The position numbers and the translations under genes were made by a program. Shown here piece after piece: positions 42,476-51,355 of a stretch of DNA of 64,000 nt. The first letter of the stretch is position 1. Each line of letters begins with the position of its first letter. The notes beneath the pieces were generated by a model. The model saw only the letters and a program-made list of their open reading frames with translations, did not search any database and had not been told where the DNA came from. This stretch comes from Clostridium_B lapidicellarium (GTDB lineage Bacteria > Bacillota > Clostridia > Clostridiales > Clostridiaceae), in assembly GCF_041224415.1 (NCBI RefSeq), contig NZ_JBGFFE010000001.1:186001-250000 (forward strand). Direction: 5' to 3'.

Positions 42476-42536
42476 TTTACAGCTGACAGTTTACAATTGA
42501 CAATTGTCAGCTGTCAACTGTAAATTGTCAATTGCC
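42476..42536. repeat. Imperfect palindromic TTTACA/CAGCTGACA repeat
   Basis: The spacer between two convergent genes is built of nested, nearly self-complementary units: AGCTGACA/TGTCAGCT arms and TTTACAATTGACA with its inverse TGTAAATTGTCA. The TTTACAATT unit also occurs at 19550-19581. It may fold as a hairpin on either strand and could stop transcription, but lacks a T run. Confidence 0.6.
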
Positions 42537-43639
42537 TAAAAGCTCCAGTTCATAAATCTTCTAACCTTTACGGTATTTGCTGCTGTCAATGAATTTTTGT
42601 ATATATTTCTGCCATCCTCGTATATGCAGATCATGCCTACCTTATCACCCTTTTTCACTGTATAATTTATTCTTGCAGGCTTTAAAATTTTAGTAGTATA
42701 TTTATGTCCTTTTTTTAAGGGAATTACAATATCATTTCCATATTCAAGATTCAGATTTTTTCCATTCACTTTAATTTTCAAAGCTATATCTCCTTTTGAA
42801 TACAGCTTCTGAAAATTGTAATTTGTACTTATATAATTATATATTTTCTCAGTTTCCTTCCATCTTTCAGGGCAATTCAAAACTACTATTATTACGTCAT
42901 TTCCCTGTACAGGTGCAGAGGTTATCAGACATTTACCCGCTTTCCCTGTATATCCAGTCTTAACTCCATTTGCATCCGGTATTTTCCACAGAATCTTATT
43001 TATATTATGGTAGCTCCTGGTGAATCCCTTTTCCTTCCCATCTACATCTCTCGAACCCACAATCTCATTAAATACGGGATTCTTCTTTGCAACAGAAGTG
43101 GCCACGGCCAGATCATATGCAGTAGAATAATGTTCATCTTTATCAAGACCATGGGGAGTTTCAAAATGACTGTTTATTATACCTATCTCGTCGGCATATT
43201 CATTCATAAGCTTTGCAAATTTTTCTATATTTCCACCTACTCCTTCTGCTATTGCCACGGCAGCATCATTTCCCGAGCGGAGCATGAGTCCATACAAAAG
43301 TTCCCTTAAGGTTATCTCTTCGCCAGCTCTATACCCTACTGTGGATCCTTTTATTCCAGCTGCCCTGGAAGAAATTTTTATTTTTTTATCTAATTTTCCA
43401 TATCTCAAGGCCACCAGCGTAGTCATAACTTTAGTTGTACTTGCCATTGGAACCAGTTCATAGGCATTTTTTTCATACATCAAAATTTTTGAATTGCTAT
43501 CCAAAGCTACGGCACACCTTGCATCCACATGAACTTTTTCAAGAGGTTCCTCTCTATTCTTTGAAAGCACTTTACCTGAAAATATATTGGAAATAATAAA
43601 AAACACTATAAAATATGACAAAACCCTCTTTATCTTCAT
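42536..43639 (-). CDS. D-alanyl-D-alanine carboxypeptidase (serine-type, DacB-like)
   Basis: A 367-residue penicillin-binding protein 5-type carboxypeptidase that trims the terminal D-Ala from peptidoglycan stem peptides at the cell surface. The signal peptide is MKIKRVLSYFIVFFIISNIF. Active-site motifs are STTK (SxxK), SGN and KTG (GVKTGYTG). The ATG at 43639 is chosen because it gives this signal peptide; its GGAGC site is rather far (14 bases), and a longer frame begins at 43702 with no ribosome site. DacB-like enzymes shape the spore cortex; this one could be DacB. A second family member lies at 47.5-48.7 kb. Confidence 0.88.
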   Translation of the reverse strand: MKIKRVLSYFIVFFIISNIFSGKVLSKNREEPLEKVHVDARCAVALDSNSKILMYEKNAYELVPMASTTKVMTTLVALRYGKLDKKIKISSRAAGIKGSTVGYRAGEEITLRELLYGLMLRSGNDAAVAIAEGVGGNIEKFAKLMNEYADEIGIINSHFETPHGLDKDEHYSTAYDLAVATSVAKKNPVFNEIVGSRDVDGKEKGFTRSYHNINKILWKIPDANGVKTGYTGKAGKCLITSAPVQGNDVIIVVLNCPERWKETEKIYNYISTNYNFQKLYSKGDIALKIKVNGKNLNLEYGNDIVIPLKKGHKYTTKILKPARINYTVKKGDKVGMICIYEDGRNIYKNSLTAANTVKVRRFMNWSF

Positions 43640-43828
43640 AACAGTATAAAATTGCTCCTTTCCCTGATTAAGTAATTCTAACGCAGTGATTTTAAAAAAC
43701 ATATTATTGAGTATTTTTTCCTTAAATAAATATATTACTATTAAAATTTATTGCATTTCAGTATATAAGTTCCTATTAAGGTAAATACTATTAATCGATG
43801 GATCATATTAAATTGGGAGGAGGAGCAC

Positions 43829-44338
43829 ATGAATATATTGCTTATTTTATCTATTCCGATATTATTCACCGTGTTATTTTCTCCAATACCCGTAAAAATA
43901 AAGATAAAATACGCTAACAGAAAATTTGCTTTTAAAATATACAATTCGGACATAGCAAGCAAAATCACCCTCGGCAGATCCTCTCCCAAAAACACTGCAG
44001 AAAAAAGCAAACTTTATTTTCTCATAAATGTTCTTAAATCAGCGGATTTCAAAAATACAAAGTTCAGATTACCAATTAAACTGGATATAAAACTCCGTTA
44101 CAATTTAGGAGATGCCGCGGCAACCGCACTTGCATATGGAATCATATGCTCCCTGAAGATATTCTTTCTTAAAAAATTGAATGAATTATTTCACATAAAA
44201 AAATACAGTGACAGTATAGAGCCGGATTTCAACAATTCACACATCAAACTAGAAATAACAAGTATAATTTATATTAGTTTAGCTAAAATTATCTATATAT
44301 ATATAAAGATATTCAAATACAAAAAAAGTTTAACATGA
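43829..44338 (+). CDS. DUF2953 family protein
   Basis: A 169-residue protein with an N-terminal membrane helix (MNILLILSIPILFTVLFSPI), a beta-rich middle and the DUF2953 hallmark RYNLGDAAATALAYGIICSL around residues 92-111, then a C-terminal hydrophobic segment. It usually lies next to ytfJ, as here, and is presumed to act in sporulation, but its role is unproven. Good GGGAGGAGG ribosome site. The next gene begins 63 bases later. Confidence 0.85.
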   Translation: MNILLILSIPILFTVLFSPIPVKIKIKYANRKFAFKIYNSDIASKITLGRSSPKNTAEKSKLYFLINVLKSADFKNTKFRLPIKLDIKLRYNLGDAAATALAYGIICSLKIFFLKKLNELFHIKKYSDSIEPDFNNSHIKLEITSIIYISLAKIIYIYIKIFKYKKSLT

Positions 44339-44401
44339 CTGGTGATGAATCACCGGCAATTTGTACAATGAAGATTCAGGATTTATAAGGAGGAGTTTTT
44401 A

Positions 44402-44878
44402 ATGGATAATCATCCTATAGAAAATTTATTGAAAAGCACAATGGAAAACCTAAAAGAAATGATAGATGTAAATACTATAGTAGGTGATGCAGTGGAATCA
44501 AAAGACGGCTCATTAATAATACCTATCTCAAAGGTATCCTTTGGTTTTGCATCGGGCGGAAGTGAATTTGATCTGCAGCATGACAATATGTCCAGACCCG
44601 ACTATCCTTTTGGCGGAGGTTCTGGGGCCGGGGTTACAGTAAAGCCGGTGGCTTTTCTTGTCACAAAAGGTGAGACTGTAAGGCTGATGTGTTTGAATCA
44701 AAACAATACCTGCGAAAAAGTAATAGATTCCATTCCCCAAATAATAGATATGTTTCATGGTATGTCAAAGCCCAAAAATAAAAAAGACAAAAATGGGCGT
44801 TCTTCAAAAAAAGGCAATGACAATAATGAGAAAGATTACAGTGAAGATAATCTTCCCCATGACGATGAATCATTATAA
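44402..44878 (+). CDS. ytfJ: GerW family sporulation protein YtfJ
   Basis: A 158-residue GerW/YtfJ protein, needed in Bacillus for spore germination. The conserved core is NTIVGDAVESKDGSLIIPIS, VSFGFASGGSEF and GGGSGAGVTVKPVAFLV. A Lys- and Asp-rich tail follows from about residue 120. It pairs with the DUF2953 gene upstream in the same order as in Bacillus. Confidence 0.93.
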   Translation: MDNHPIENLLKSTMENLKEMIDVNTIVGDAVESKDGSLIIPISKVSFGFASGGSEFDLQHDNMSRPDYPFGGGSGAGVTVKPVAFLVTKGETVRLMCLNQNNTCEKVIDSIPQIIDMFHGMSKPKNKKDKNGRSSKKGNDNNEKDYSEDNLPHDDESL

Positions 44879-44893
44879 CCTAAAAGCCAGTTG

Positions 44894-44946
44894 AGAGTTA
44901 AGAGTTTAAACAAAAGTCCAATTAAAACTTTTAACTCTTTATTTTT
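44894..44946. terminator. Bidirectional terminator between ytfJ and scpB
   Basis: AGAGTTAAGAGTTT (44894-44907) pairs with AAACTTTTAACTCT with one mismatch, followed by TTTATTTTT. It lies between the convergent ytfJ and scpB genes. Confidence 0.85.
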
Positions 44947-44963
44947 AGCATAATAAATCATCG

Positions 44964-45494
44964 TCAGACAATCAAAGAATCCAAATTGGGAATATCACTA
45001 AGATCCTTAAGTCCAAAGCACCTCAAAAATTCTTCTGTAGTACCATACAATATAGGTCTTCCAGGCACATTCAACCTTCCATTTTCCTTTATAAGTTTCC
45101 TTTCAGTTAAAGTTGATATGGCTCTATCACTTTTTACACCCCTTATTTCATCTATATCCATCCTTGTTACAGGCTGCTTATAGGCAACAATGGCCAGAGT
45201 CTCCAGTGATGCCTGGGATAAAGCCTGTCTTGAGTTATTCCTCAGTAATTTTTCAACATAACTGCTGTTTTCAGTTTTCGTAACCAGCCTATATCTATTA
45301 TTGTCTCTTAAGAGCTCTATACCTCTACAATTTTTTCTATACATGATATTCATTTCATTAAGCAAGTTCACCGTAAATTCTACACTGCATTTTATTATAG
45401 AAGCAATTTGTTTAGCTTCAAGGGATTCTCCAGAAACAAAAAGTAAGGATTCTATTATGGAAAAATATCTGTTCTTGTCAACACTGTTTTTCAT
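44964..45494 (-). CDS. scpB: Segregation and condensation protein B
   Basis: ScpB is a winged-helix kite protein that joins ScpA and SMC to form the bacterial condensin. The 176-residue protein has the blocks IESLLFVSGESLEAKQIA, RQALSQASLETLAIVAYKQP and VTRMDIDEIRGVKSDRAIST, then GRPILYGTTEEFLRCFGLKD. It overlaps the scpA stop by 17 bases, showing coupling. Confidence 0.97.
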   Translation of the reverse strand: MKNSVDKNRYFSIIESLLFVSGESLEAKQIASIIKCSVEFTVNLLNEMNIMYRKNCRGIELLRDNNRYRLVTKTENSSYVEKLLRNNSRQALSQASLETLAIVAYKQPVTRMDIDEIRGVKSDRAISTLTERKLIKENGRLNVPGRPILYGTTEEFLRCFGLKDLSDIPNLDSLIV

Positions 45495-46239
45495 CTTCAG
45501 TTGTCCTTTCTATGTAAATTTCGCTAAAATTTCTCTCCTGTATCACAAATATGATCTTAAGTTTTACAAGTTCCAGAAGTGCAAGAAATGTAGTTATCTT
45601 CTCTATTTTAAACGAACAATTCTTTACAATAGTTGAAAATTTAACTCTTTTTTTCTCATGCACAACATTTTTTATATAAACTACTTTATCCTCTAATTTA
45701 AATTTATCTCTGGGTATTCTTTTGTCGAGAACATTTTTATCATTAAATCTGCTTTCGTATTTTTTCATCAAGCCGGTATATTTTTCATACATATCCCATA
45801 AAGTAACACCTTTCAGGAATTTAGAAATATCCTCTTTTTTTGATTCAATTACCTCCGGTTTCTTCCCATATATCCTTCCTGTACTGTACTGTCGTTTTTT
45901 CAAGGATTCAGCTGCTGCTTTGAATTTCTTATATTGAAGTAACTTGTCCACCAATTCTTTTCTAGGATCCTCATCTTCCCCTTCCCCGCCGTCATTTTTA
46001 TCTGAGTTCCTTTCCGGGAGCAGGGTCTTCGACTTTATTTCTATAAGTGAAGCTGCAATTACTATAAATTCAGACGTCAGATTCAAATCCATCTTTCTCA
46101 TATCACTCAGATACTTTAAATACTGTTCTGTAATCTGACAGATTTTTATATCGTATATATTCATCTTATTCTTTTTTATGAGATGAAGCAGTACATCAAA
46201 GGGTCCTTCAAAATTTTCTATTTTTATATTCAAAGACAT
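45478..46239 (-). CDS. scpA: Segregation and condensation protein A
   Basis: ScpA is the kleisin that closes the SMC ring. The 253-residue protein begins MSLNIKIENFEGPFDVLLHL and has the conserved MNIYDIKICQITEQYLKYL. A charged middle linker (DKNDGGEGEDEDPRKEL) is followed by a C-terminal winged helix containing KNCSFKIEKITTFLALLELV. Its start directly abuts the cca stop. Confidence 0.95.
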   Translation of the reverse strand: MSLNIKIENFEGPFDVLLHLIKKNKMNIYDIKICQITEQYLKYLSDMRKMDLNLTSEFIVIAASLIEIKSKTLLPERNSDKNDGGEGEDEDPRKELVDKLLQYKKFKAAAESLKKRQYSTGRIYGKKPEVIESKKEDISKFLKGVTLWDMYEKYTGLMKKYESRFNDKNVLDKRIPRDKFKLEDKVVYIKNVVHEKKRVKFSTIVKNCSFKIEKITTFLALLELVKLKIIFVIQERNFSEIYIERTTEDEKQC

Positions 46240-47415
46240 CTACATATTCTCTCCTAAATATTCAGCTAAATATTTTTGACCACACTTTATTCCGGAATTT
46301 AATTCAATTCCAGTTATATTTTTCAAAATTTTCCCTATGGATTTCCCATCTTTTACTCCCATGGAAATTATATATCTGCCATTTAAGGAAGGCTTATACC
46401 CTTTTAAATTATAAATATAATTGCATATTTTAAAACTCAATTTTGAATTCCAACTCAGCAGTACAAGTTCATAATCATTTTTATGATTCAATATCATATA
46501 CAACTTATAATTATCCATGGTATTCATAATCAAATTGGCTGTCTTTTCAAAGTTTTCGTTGAACCACACGGCAGCACTTTTCAATTTTTTATTTAAAACC
46601 GAGTTTTCAGCTAACACCGAGCTATATTTTTTATCCCTTAAACAATAAAGTAATCTGAGAATTTTTAAGTCCACATTGTCTGAATGATCTTCACCTTCAA
46701 ATTCCATTTCCAAAAGGCATTTATCCACATCAAATATTTTCAAATCACTGCATAAATAAATATTTTCCCTCCACTTTTTCTCACAGCATAAAAGGTATAT
46801 TTCCTTTACTATTCTATCATTGCTTACAAGATCAAATGCACCTCCACACACACATTTCTCTATCTCATCTTCATCTTCCAATTTCAATCCATATCTCACG
46901 GCATATTTTACAGCTCTAAATATTCTAGTGGGATCCTCATTATAGCTGCCGGGATGTATTTTTCTCAAAACTTTGTCCCTTAAATCTTTCATTCCACCAT
47001 AGATATCTATTATATAACCTTTCTCCATATCATAGGCAAGGGCATTTACAGTAAAATCCCGCCTATATAAATCTCCGTATATATGTGAAGGCGAAACACT
47101 CGGAAGTGCTCCATCCCTGCAATAATGTTCTTTTCTACATCTTATGAGATCTATACTGACGCCGTTTTCAAAAGTCAAAAAAGCCGTCTGAAATTCACTG
47201 TGGTATTGACAATATTTCAATCCCCACAGATCATCTAAAATAATTTTTGGATCTTCCTCTAAACATATGTCGATGTCTTTCACTCTATTCCCTAAAATAG
47301 CATCTCTGACGGCTCCACCGACTATATATGATTTTATGTCCCTGTGCCTGCATACTTCTCCAACTTCATTTATAATTTCCATTTCACCACAACCAAATGA
47401 TTTTGAAATCTCCAT
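46240..47415 (-). CDS. cca: CCA tRNA nucleotidyltransferase
   Basis: A class II nucleotidyltransferase of the CCA-adding/poly(A) polymerase family, about 391 residues. Motifs are SYIVGGAVRDAILGN, the catalytic DIDICLEEDP, RRDFTVNALAYD and PTRIFRAVKYAVRYG. It adds or repairs the 3' CCA of tRNA; a poly(A) polymerase role is the alternative. The ATG at 47415 follows GAGGC at 6-base spacing; an in-frame GTG at 47427 is the other candidate start. It precedes scpA. Confidence 0.88.
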   Translation of the reverse strand: MEISKSFGCGEMEIINEVGEVCRHRDIKSYIVGGAVRDAILGNRVKDIDICLEEDPKIILDDLWGLKYCQYHSEFQTAFLTFENGVSIDLIRCRKEHYCRDGALPSVSPSHIYGDLYRRDFTVNALAYDMEKGYIIDIYGGMKDLRDKVLRKIHPGSYNEDPTRIFRAVKYAVRYGLKLEDEDEIEKCVCGGAFDLVSNDRIVKEIYLLCCEKKWRENIYLCSDLKIFDVDKCLLEMEFEGEDHSDNVDLKILRLLYCLRDKKYSSVLAENSVLNKKLKSAAVWFNENFEKTANLIMNTMDNYKLYMILNHKNDYELVLLSWNSKLSFKICNYIYNLKGYKPSLNGRYIISMGVKDGKSIGKILKNITGIELNSGIKCGQKYLAEYLGENM

Positions 47416-47439
47416 AATATGCCTCACTCAAATAAATAA

Positions 47440-47478
47440 TAAGCAGAAAATTCAATTAGGATATTGAATTTTCTGACC
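47440..47478 (-). terminator. Terminator after dacF
   Basis: A perfect 13-bp stem CAGAAAATTCAAT/ATTGAATTTTCTG with a 6-base loop (47444-47475) lies in the dacF-cca spacer. On the minus strand it is followed by CTTATTATTTATTT. Confidence 0.75.
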
Positions 47479-47527
47479 TTATTATACTATATATCCTGAC
47501 ACTTAAAAATATATACAGTACATTTTT

Positions 47528-48739
47528 CTATATTCCCTGAGGTAAGACATTTCTGATATTGTCTTTCAGATTTCCAAACACCCCCGGCTTTTTTACATCC
47601 CTATCACTGTGTAAATCAACTCTTCCTGCCAGTTCACCATTCACATATACATCACAATATCCAACCTTTTTACCCTTTTTATATTCTTTTTTGTTCTTAT
47701 CAATCACGGATTTATATGTGATTTTGCTGTCCTTACCCTTCTCAACTACGGCATTCAGATCCGAAGAAGCCCTGGCAATAAAAAACCTGCTTCCACTTTT
47801 ATTCAAATTGACTCTTTCCACATCATTTCCCTTTTTAAAGACATTCTTTCGTGAGTATTTGGAGAATCCATAATTCATAAGCATACTTGCATCCCTGTTT
47901 CTCACTTTGTAAGTGGGGGAACCCATGACTATCGCAAGCATTCTGACCCCATCTCTGGTGGAAGTGGCAGAAATGCAGTATTTAGCCGAGCTGGTAAAAC
48001 CAGTCTTAAGCCCATCACACCCATTGAAGAACCTTACCAGTTTATTGTGATTCACCAGTTCTATAGGACTTTTCCTTCCCTCCGATATGGTTTCCATATA
48101 TGTTCCCGTATATTTCAATATAGTAGGGTGCTTGAGCAGTTCTCTCGACATAATGCCCACATCATATGCAGAAGTATAATGACCTTCCGCACCCAATCCA
48201 GTGCAATTTTTAAAGGAGGTATCCTTCATCCCAAGCTGTTCCGCCTTTTTATTCATGAGATTGACAAATGCATCCTCACTGCCGGCCAGATATTCCGCCA
48301 TAGCAACTGCCGCATCATTTCCGGACGCTATCCCTATGCCCTTCAACAAATCTTCTACAGTTCTCACTTCTCCTGTATCCAGGAGCATGGAGCTTCCACC
48401 CATTTTTTTAGCATTTTCACTTATAGTAACCTTATCCGACAGGGATATTTTCCCGGAATCAACAGCTTCCATGCTCAAAAGCATAGTCATTATCTTAGTA
48501 ACAGAAGCCGGTTCAAGTTTTTCATGAGAATTCTTTTCAAATATCACTTTTCCACTTGAGGGTTCCATAAGCAGTGCGGATTTGGCATCTACCTTTAAAT
48601 CCGATTTTATGGCTTTAATCTCTGCCCTGTCAGATTTAGTTAGGGGTTCAGCCCCGACAGACATACCCTTCATATTTATTATAAAAAATAAATTCAATAT
48701 TATACTCATCAAAGTCAGCATTTTCCGCTTCTTTTTCAT
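47528..48739 (-). CDS. dacF: D-alanyl-D-alanine carboxypeptidase DacF
   Basis: A 403-residue secreted PBP5-type D,D-carboxypeptidase acting on peptidoglycan. A signal peptide opens the protein (LTLMSIILNLFFIINMKG), followed by PASVTKIMTM (SxxK), ASGNDAAVAMAEY (SGN) and DGLKTGFTSSA (KTG). The C-terminal beta-domain follows from about residue 290. In Bacillus, dacF is a forespore gene controlling cortex cross-linking and its neighbours are sporulation genes; the same is likely here, as xerD, spoIIM and spo0A are upstream. A GGAGAG site precedes the start. Confidence 0.92.
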   Translation of the reverse strand: MKKKRKMLTLMSIILNLFFIINMKGMSVGAEPLTKSDRAEIKAIKSDLKVDAKSALLMEPSSGKVIFEKNSHEKLEPASVTKIMTMLLSMEAVDSGKISLSDKVTISENAKKMGGSSMLLDTGEVRTVEDLLKGIGIASGNDAAVAMAEYLAGSEDAFVNLMNKKAEQLGMKDTSFKNCTGLGAEGHYTSAYDVGIMSRELLKHPTILKYTGTYMETISEGRKSPIELVNHNKLVRFFNGCDGLKTGFTSSAKYCISATSTRDGVRMLAIVMGSPTYKVRNRDASMLMNYGFSKYSRKNVFKKGNDVERVNLNKSGSRFFIARASSDLNAVVEKGKDSKITYKSVIDKNKKEYKKGKKVGYCDVYVNGELAGRVDLHSDRDVKKPGVFGNLKDNIRNVLPQGI

Positions 48740-48810
48740 TTTATATCTCTCCTTGCTTCAAAATATGTTCTCTCTGAAATTATTAATATTATCACACAAA
48801 TACAACAAAA

Positions 48811-48850
48811 AAATACATCACCGTCAAAATATTTTGACGGTGATGTATTT
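48811..48850 (-). terminator. Terminator after xerD
   Basis: ACATCACCGTCAAAAT/ATTTTGACGGTGATGT is a perfect 16-bp palindromic stem followed by a T run on the minus strand. Confidence 0.93.
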
Positions 48851-48868
48851 ATGAAAACGATAACTTAA

Positions 48869-49756
48869 TTATGCTCTAGGATGTGCTTTTTTATAGACCT
48901 CAGCAATTTTATTCCTCTTTAAAACAGAAGAATACACCTGTGTGGCAGAAAGATCTTTATGTCCCAAAAGCTCCTGCACAGATTTAATGTCAGCTCCATT
49001 TTGAAGCAGATGCACGGCAAAAGAATGCCTTAAAGTAAAAGCATTTATATTTTTATTTATTTTGGACTCTTTTGCATAGTGTTTCACTATTTTCCAAAAC
49101 CCCTGCCGGCTCATCTTCACTCCCTTTAAATTCAAAAATAAAATGTTCAAATTATATACATTTAATTCCGGTCTTATATTCAAATACTTTTTTAAATATT
49201 TTACAGCTACAGAACCTATGGGTATTATCCTTTCCTTCTTTTTGGAATTGCTGCATCTCACATAGGACAATTTTAAATTTATATCATATATCGTAAGATT
49301 CAAAAGTTCCATTACTTTCATTCCGGCAGCATACATAACTTCAAGCATTGCCTTGTCTCTTATGCCTTTGTCAGTACTCAAATCCGGAGAGGAAAGCAGC
49401 TTGTCTACCTCTTCTACAGTAAGTATTTCCGGTACACTATGCTCTACTTTGGGGATTTGATAATATAAGATAGGATTTTCATCTATAACTCCCCTAAGCA
49501 TAAGATATTTGTAAAAATTCCTAAGAGATACAATATTCCTTACTATTGAAGACAAAGCTTTGCCTTTTTTCTGAAGATACTGAACATAAGCCATTATAGA
49601 TATGACTTCCACTGTCTTTATACTTTCCTTTCTATCCTTTATAAAATTAAAAAATCTATCTATATCCCTTACATAAGCATCCATGGTGTTCTTGCTCATA
49701 TGCTTTTTTTCCATTTCTTTTGTATAAGCCAATAAAAGGCCATTCAAAATTATCAC
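48869..49756 (-). CDS. xerD: Tyrosine recombinase XerD-like with altered catalytic residues
   Basis: A 295-residue tyrosine recombinase aligned end to end with XerD, including the C-terminal HPRA. It should act with a partner at dif to resolve chromosome dimers. However, the catalytic set is unusual. Arg I of the YAtGLRVSEL motif is Lys (AAGMKVMELL, Lys146); the conserved Lys of the beta-hairpin aligns with Ser170, with Lys171-173 next to it; and the first His of HxxR is Phe (NAFTLRHSFA, Phe239). Arg242, His265 and the nucleophile Tyr274 are kept. The gene sits between dacF and spoIIM, as in other clostridia. Confidence 0.85.
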   Translation of the reverse strand: MIILNGLLLAYTKEMEKKHMSKNTMDAYVRDIDRFFNFIKDRKESIKTVEVISIMAYVQYLQKKGKALSSIVRNIVSLRNFYKYLMLRGVIDENPILYYQIPKVEHSVPEILTVEEVDKLLSSPDLSTDKGIRDKAMLEVMYAAGMKVMELLNLTIYDINLKLSYVRCSNSKKKERIIPIGSVAVKYLKKYLNIRPELNVYNLNILFLNLKGVKMSRQGFWKIVKHYAKESKINKNINAFTLRHSFAVHLLQNGADIKSVQELLGHKDLSATQVYSSVLKRNKIAEVYKKAHPRA

Positions 49757-49777
49757 CCGCTCTTTGAAGTTATAATT

Positions 49778-50008
49778 TTAAAATTTCAAGAATTCATTAA
49801 AAATATTAATATAATTATATATCAGTTCTATGTTTTTATTAAATATGCCGCTTACCAGTATACTGTTGTCATGAGAATGGGGTTCAACAATAAAATTATA
49901 TAAAATGAAATCCATAAATTTAGGTAAAAACAATCCAAAAAATATCAATATAAAGAAGCACTTCAATACCCCAATGATAAAATCCAATTTCTGTTCATTA
50001 AATATCAT
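49778..50008 (-). CDS. Small membrane protein between spoIIM and xerD
   Basis: A 76-residue protein with one long hydrophobic stretch (IIGVLKCFFILIFFGLFLPK) near the N-terminus and an Asn/Ile-rich tail. I do not recognise a family. Its start overlaps the spoIIM stop by four bases (ATGA), so it is almost certainly co-translated with SpoIIM; a role in sporulation is inferred from that alone. Confidence 0.7.
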   Translation of the reverse strand: MIFNEQKLDFIIGVLKCFFILIFFGLFLPKFMDFILYNFIVEPHSHDNSILVSGIFNKNIELIYNYINIFNEFLKF

Positions 50009-50655
50009 AGCAACATTCCTCTAAAACTGGCTGCAACAAGTTTGACCATATTCGGAGTCAAATAGGCTTCCATAAAAAATCCTATGCACATTACCATCGA
50101 TACTATTAAAAAATATATGGAATAAGATGTAATGCTCACTAAAATATGTGACTTCCACTGTGTTCTAGACTTATCTCTAAATATCATAAGTGAAAATTCC
50201 ATGGCAAGTACAGAGGAAATTATTATGCAAGGTATGTATATTATATTCTGGGGCATTACCCCTGCCAGCGAAATCCATATTCCCTTTATTCCCAGCTGAT
50301 TTATTATAAAACTTATGGTAAAACCTATAGTAAAACCCTTTATCACATCTATAACAAGTATTATCGGTATACCTATCATTGTAAGACCTAAAAACCATAT
50401 AGCCAAGATCACGGGGATATTGTTCTTTAAAGTTTGAAGTAATATGGACTTGTAGTTTAAATTTCCGGAATTTACAGCAGTCGTAAAATTTTTAAGATAA
50501 TTTACAAGGTCACTTTTCTCAAATCCCCCCATATACCTAACACTGTATATTCCAACTACAATACCTGTAAAAATACACAGGAGGCTTATGACGTACAGCC
50601 AGAAATTATCTTTTATATGTTTATTTATCAAACCTGAAATTTTATTTTCCAACAT
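50005..50655 (-). CDS. spoIIM: Stage II sporulation protein M
   Basis: SpoIIM is a polytopic membrane protein that with SpoIID and SpoIIP forms the DMP complex, which degrades peptidoglycan during engulfment. The 216-residue protein has about five helices, a typical cytoplasmic start, and the PVILAIWFLGLTMIGIPIIL and SLAGVMPQNIIYIPCIIISS segments of the family. A GGTGAT site precedes the ATG. Confidence 0.93.
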   Translation of the reverse strand: MLENKISGLINKHIKDNFWLYVISLLCIFTGIVVGIYSVRYMGGFEKSDLVNYLKNFTTAVNSGNLNYKSILLQTLKNNIPVILAIWFLGLTMIGIPIILVIDVIKGFTIGFTISFIINQLGIKGIWISLAGVMPQNIIYIPCIIISSVLAMEFSLMIFRDKSRTQWKSHILVSITSYSIYFLIVSMVMCIGFFMEAYLTPNMVKLVAASFRGMLL

Positions 50656-50728
50656 AATTTCATCACCCTTTTGTTAATCATCTTCTCTCTAAATAATCTA
50701 TGATTCACAAAAGAGTTATATGACTACC

Positions 50729-51265
50729 CTACACCATCATAAAAGCACATATAGTCTTGGCATCTATTATTTTACCATTTTTTATCATGTCTTTGATTTT
50801 ATCAAGTTTAACTTCCTTTACATTTATAAACTCATCTTCATCTCCTATATTGTCCCTTCCCTTATACAGATCCCGGGCTTTAAATATATATATACATTCA
50901 TCACAGAATCCAGGACTTGTAACCACTTTGCCAAGGTATTCAAATTTTTTGGCCCTGTAGCCTATTTCCTCTTCAAGCTCTCTTCTCCCGCAGGCTTCTA
51001 CATTTTCATTCTTTTCAATCTTGCCTGCAGGTATTTCAAGTATGCTCTTTTCTATAGGCTTTCTAAACTGTTCAACCATAAATATGGTATCATCATCCTT
51101 ATAGGCAAGTATTGCTACACCGCCAGGATGATTTACTATCTCCCTTTTGCTCTTTCTCCCGTTTGGCAGCACAACGGTCTGTAGATTTACCTCTATAATC
51201 TTGCCGCTGTATATAGTATCTTTTTTTATAGTTTTTTCAGAAAAATCCACTTCATACACTTCCAA
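50729..51265 (-). CDS. Nudix hydrolase, ADP-ribose pyrophosphatase type
   Basis: A 178-residue Nudix enzyme of the NudF family, which cleaves ADP-ribose to AMP and ribose 5-phosphate. KSKREIVNHPGGVAILA precedes the Nudix box GKIEKNENVEACGRRELEEEIGY, whose GxxxxxE and REUxEExGU residues are intact, and SPGFCDECIYIFKARDL follows. The outer frame uses TTG at 51265 without a good ribosome site; a GTG at 51250 behind GGAAG is the likelier start. Confidence 0.9.
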   Translation of the reverse strand: MEVYEVDFSEKTIKKDTIYSGKIIEVNLQTVVLPNGRKSKREIVNHPGGVAILAYKDDDTIFMVEQFRKPIEKSILEIPAGKIEKNENVEACGRRELEEEIGYRAKKFEYLGKVVTSPGFCDECIYIFKARDLYKGRDNIGDEDEFINVKEVKLDKIKDMIKNGKIIDAKTICAFMMV

Positions 51266-51355
51266 TACAAAATTATGTTACCTTAAAAACTTATCAAATA
51301 AAACTCCAAATCAATTATCGTTTTCAATTTTATACTTTACTATTATAATTGTCAA

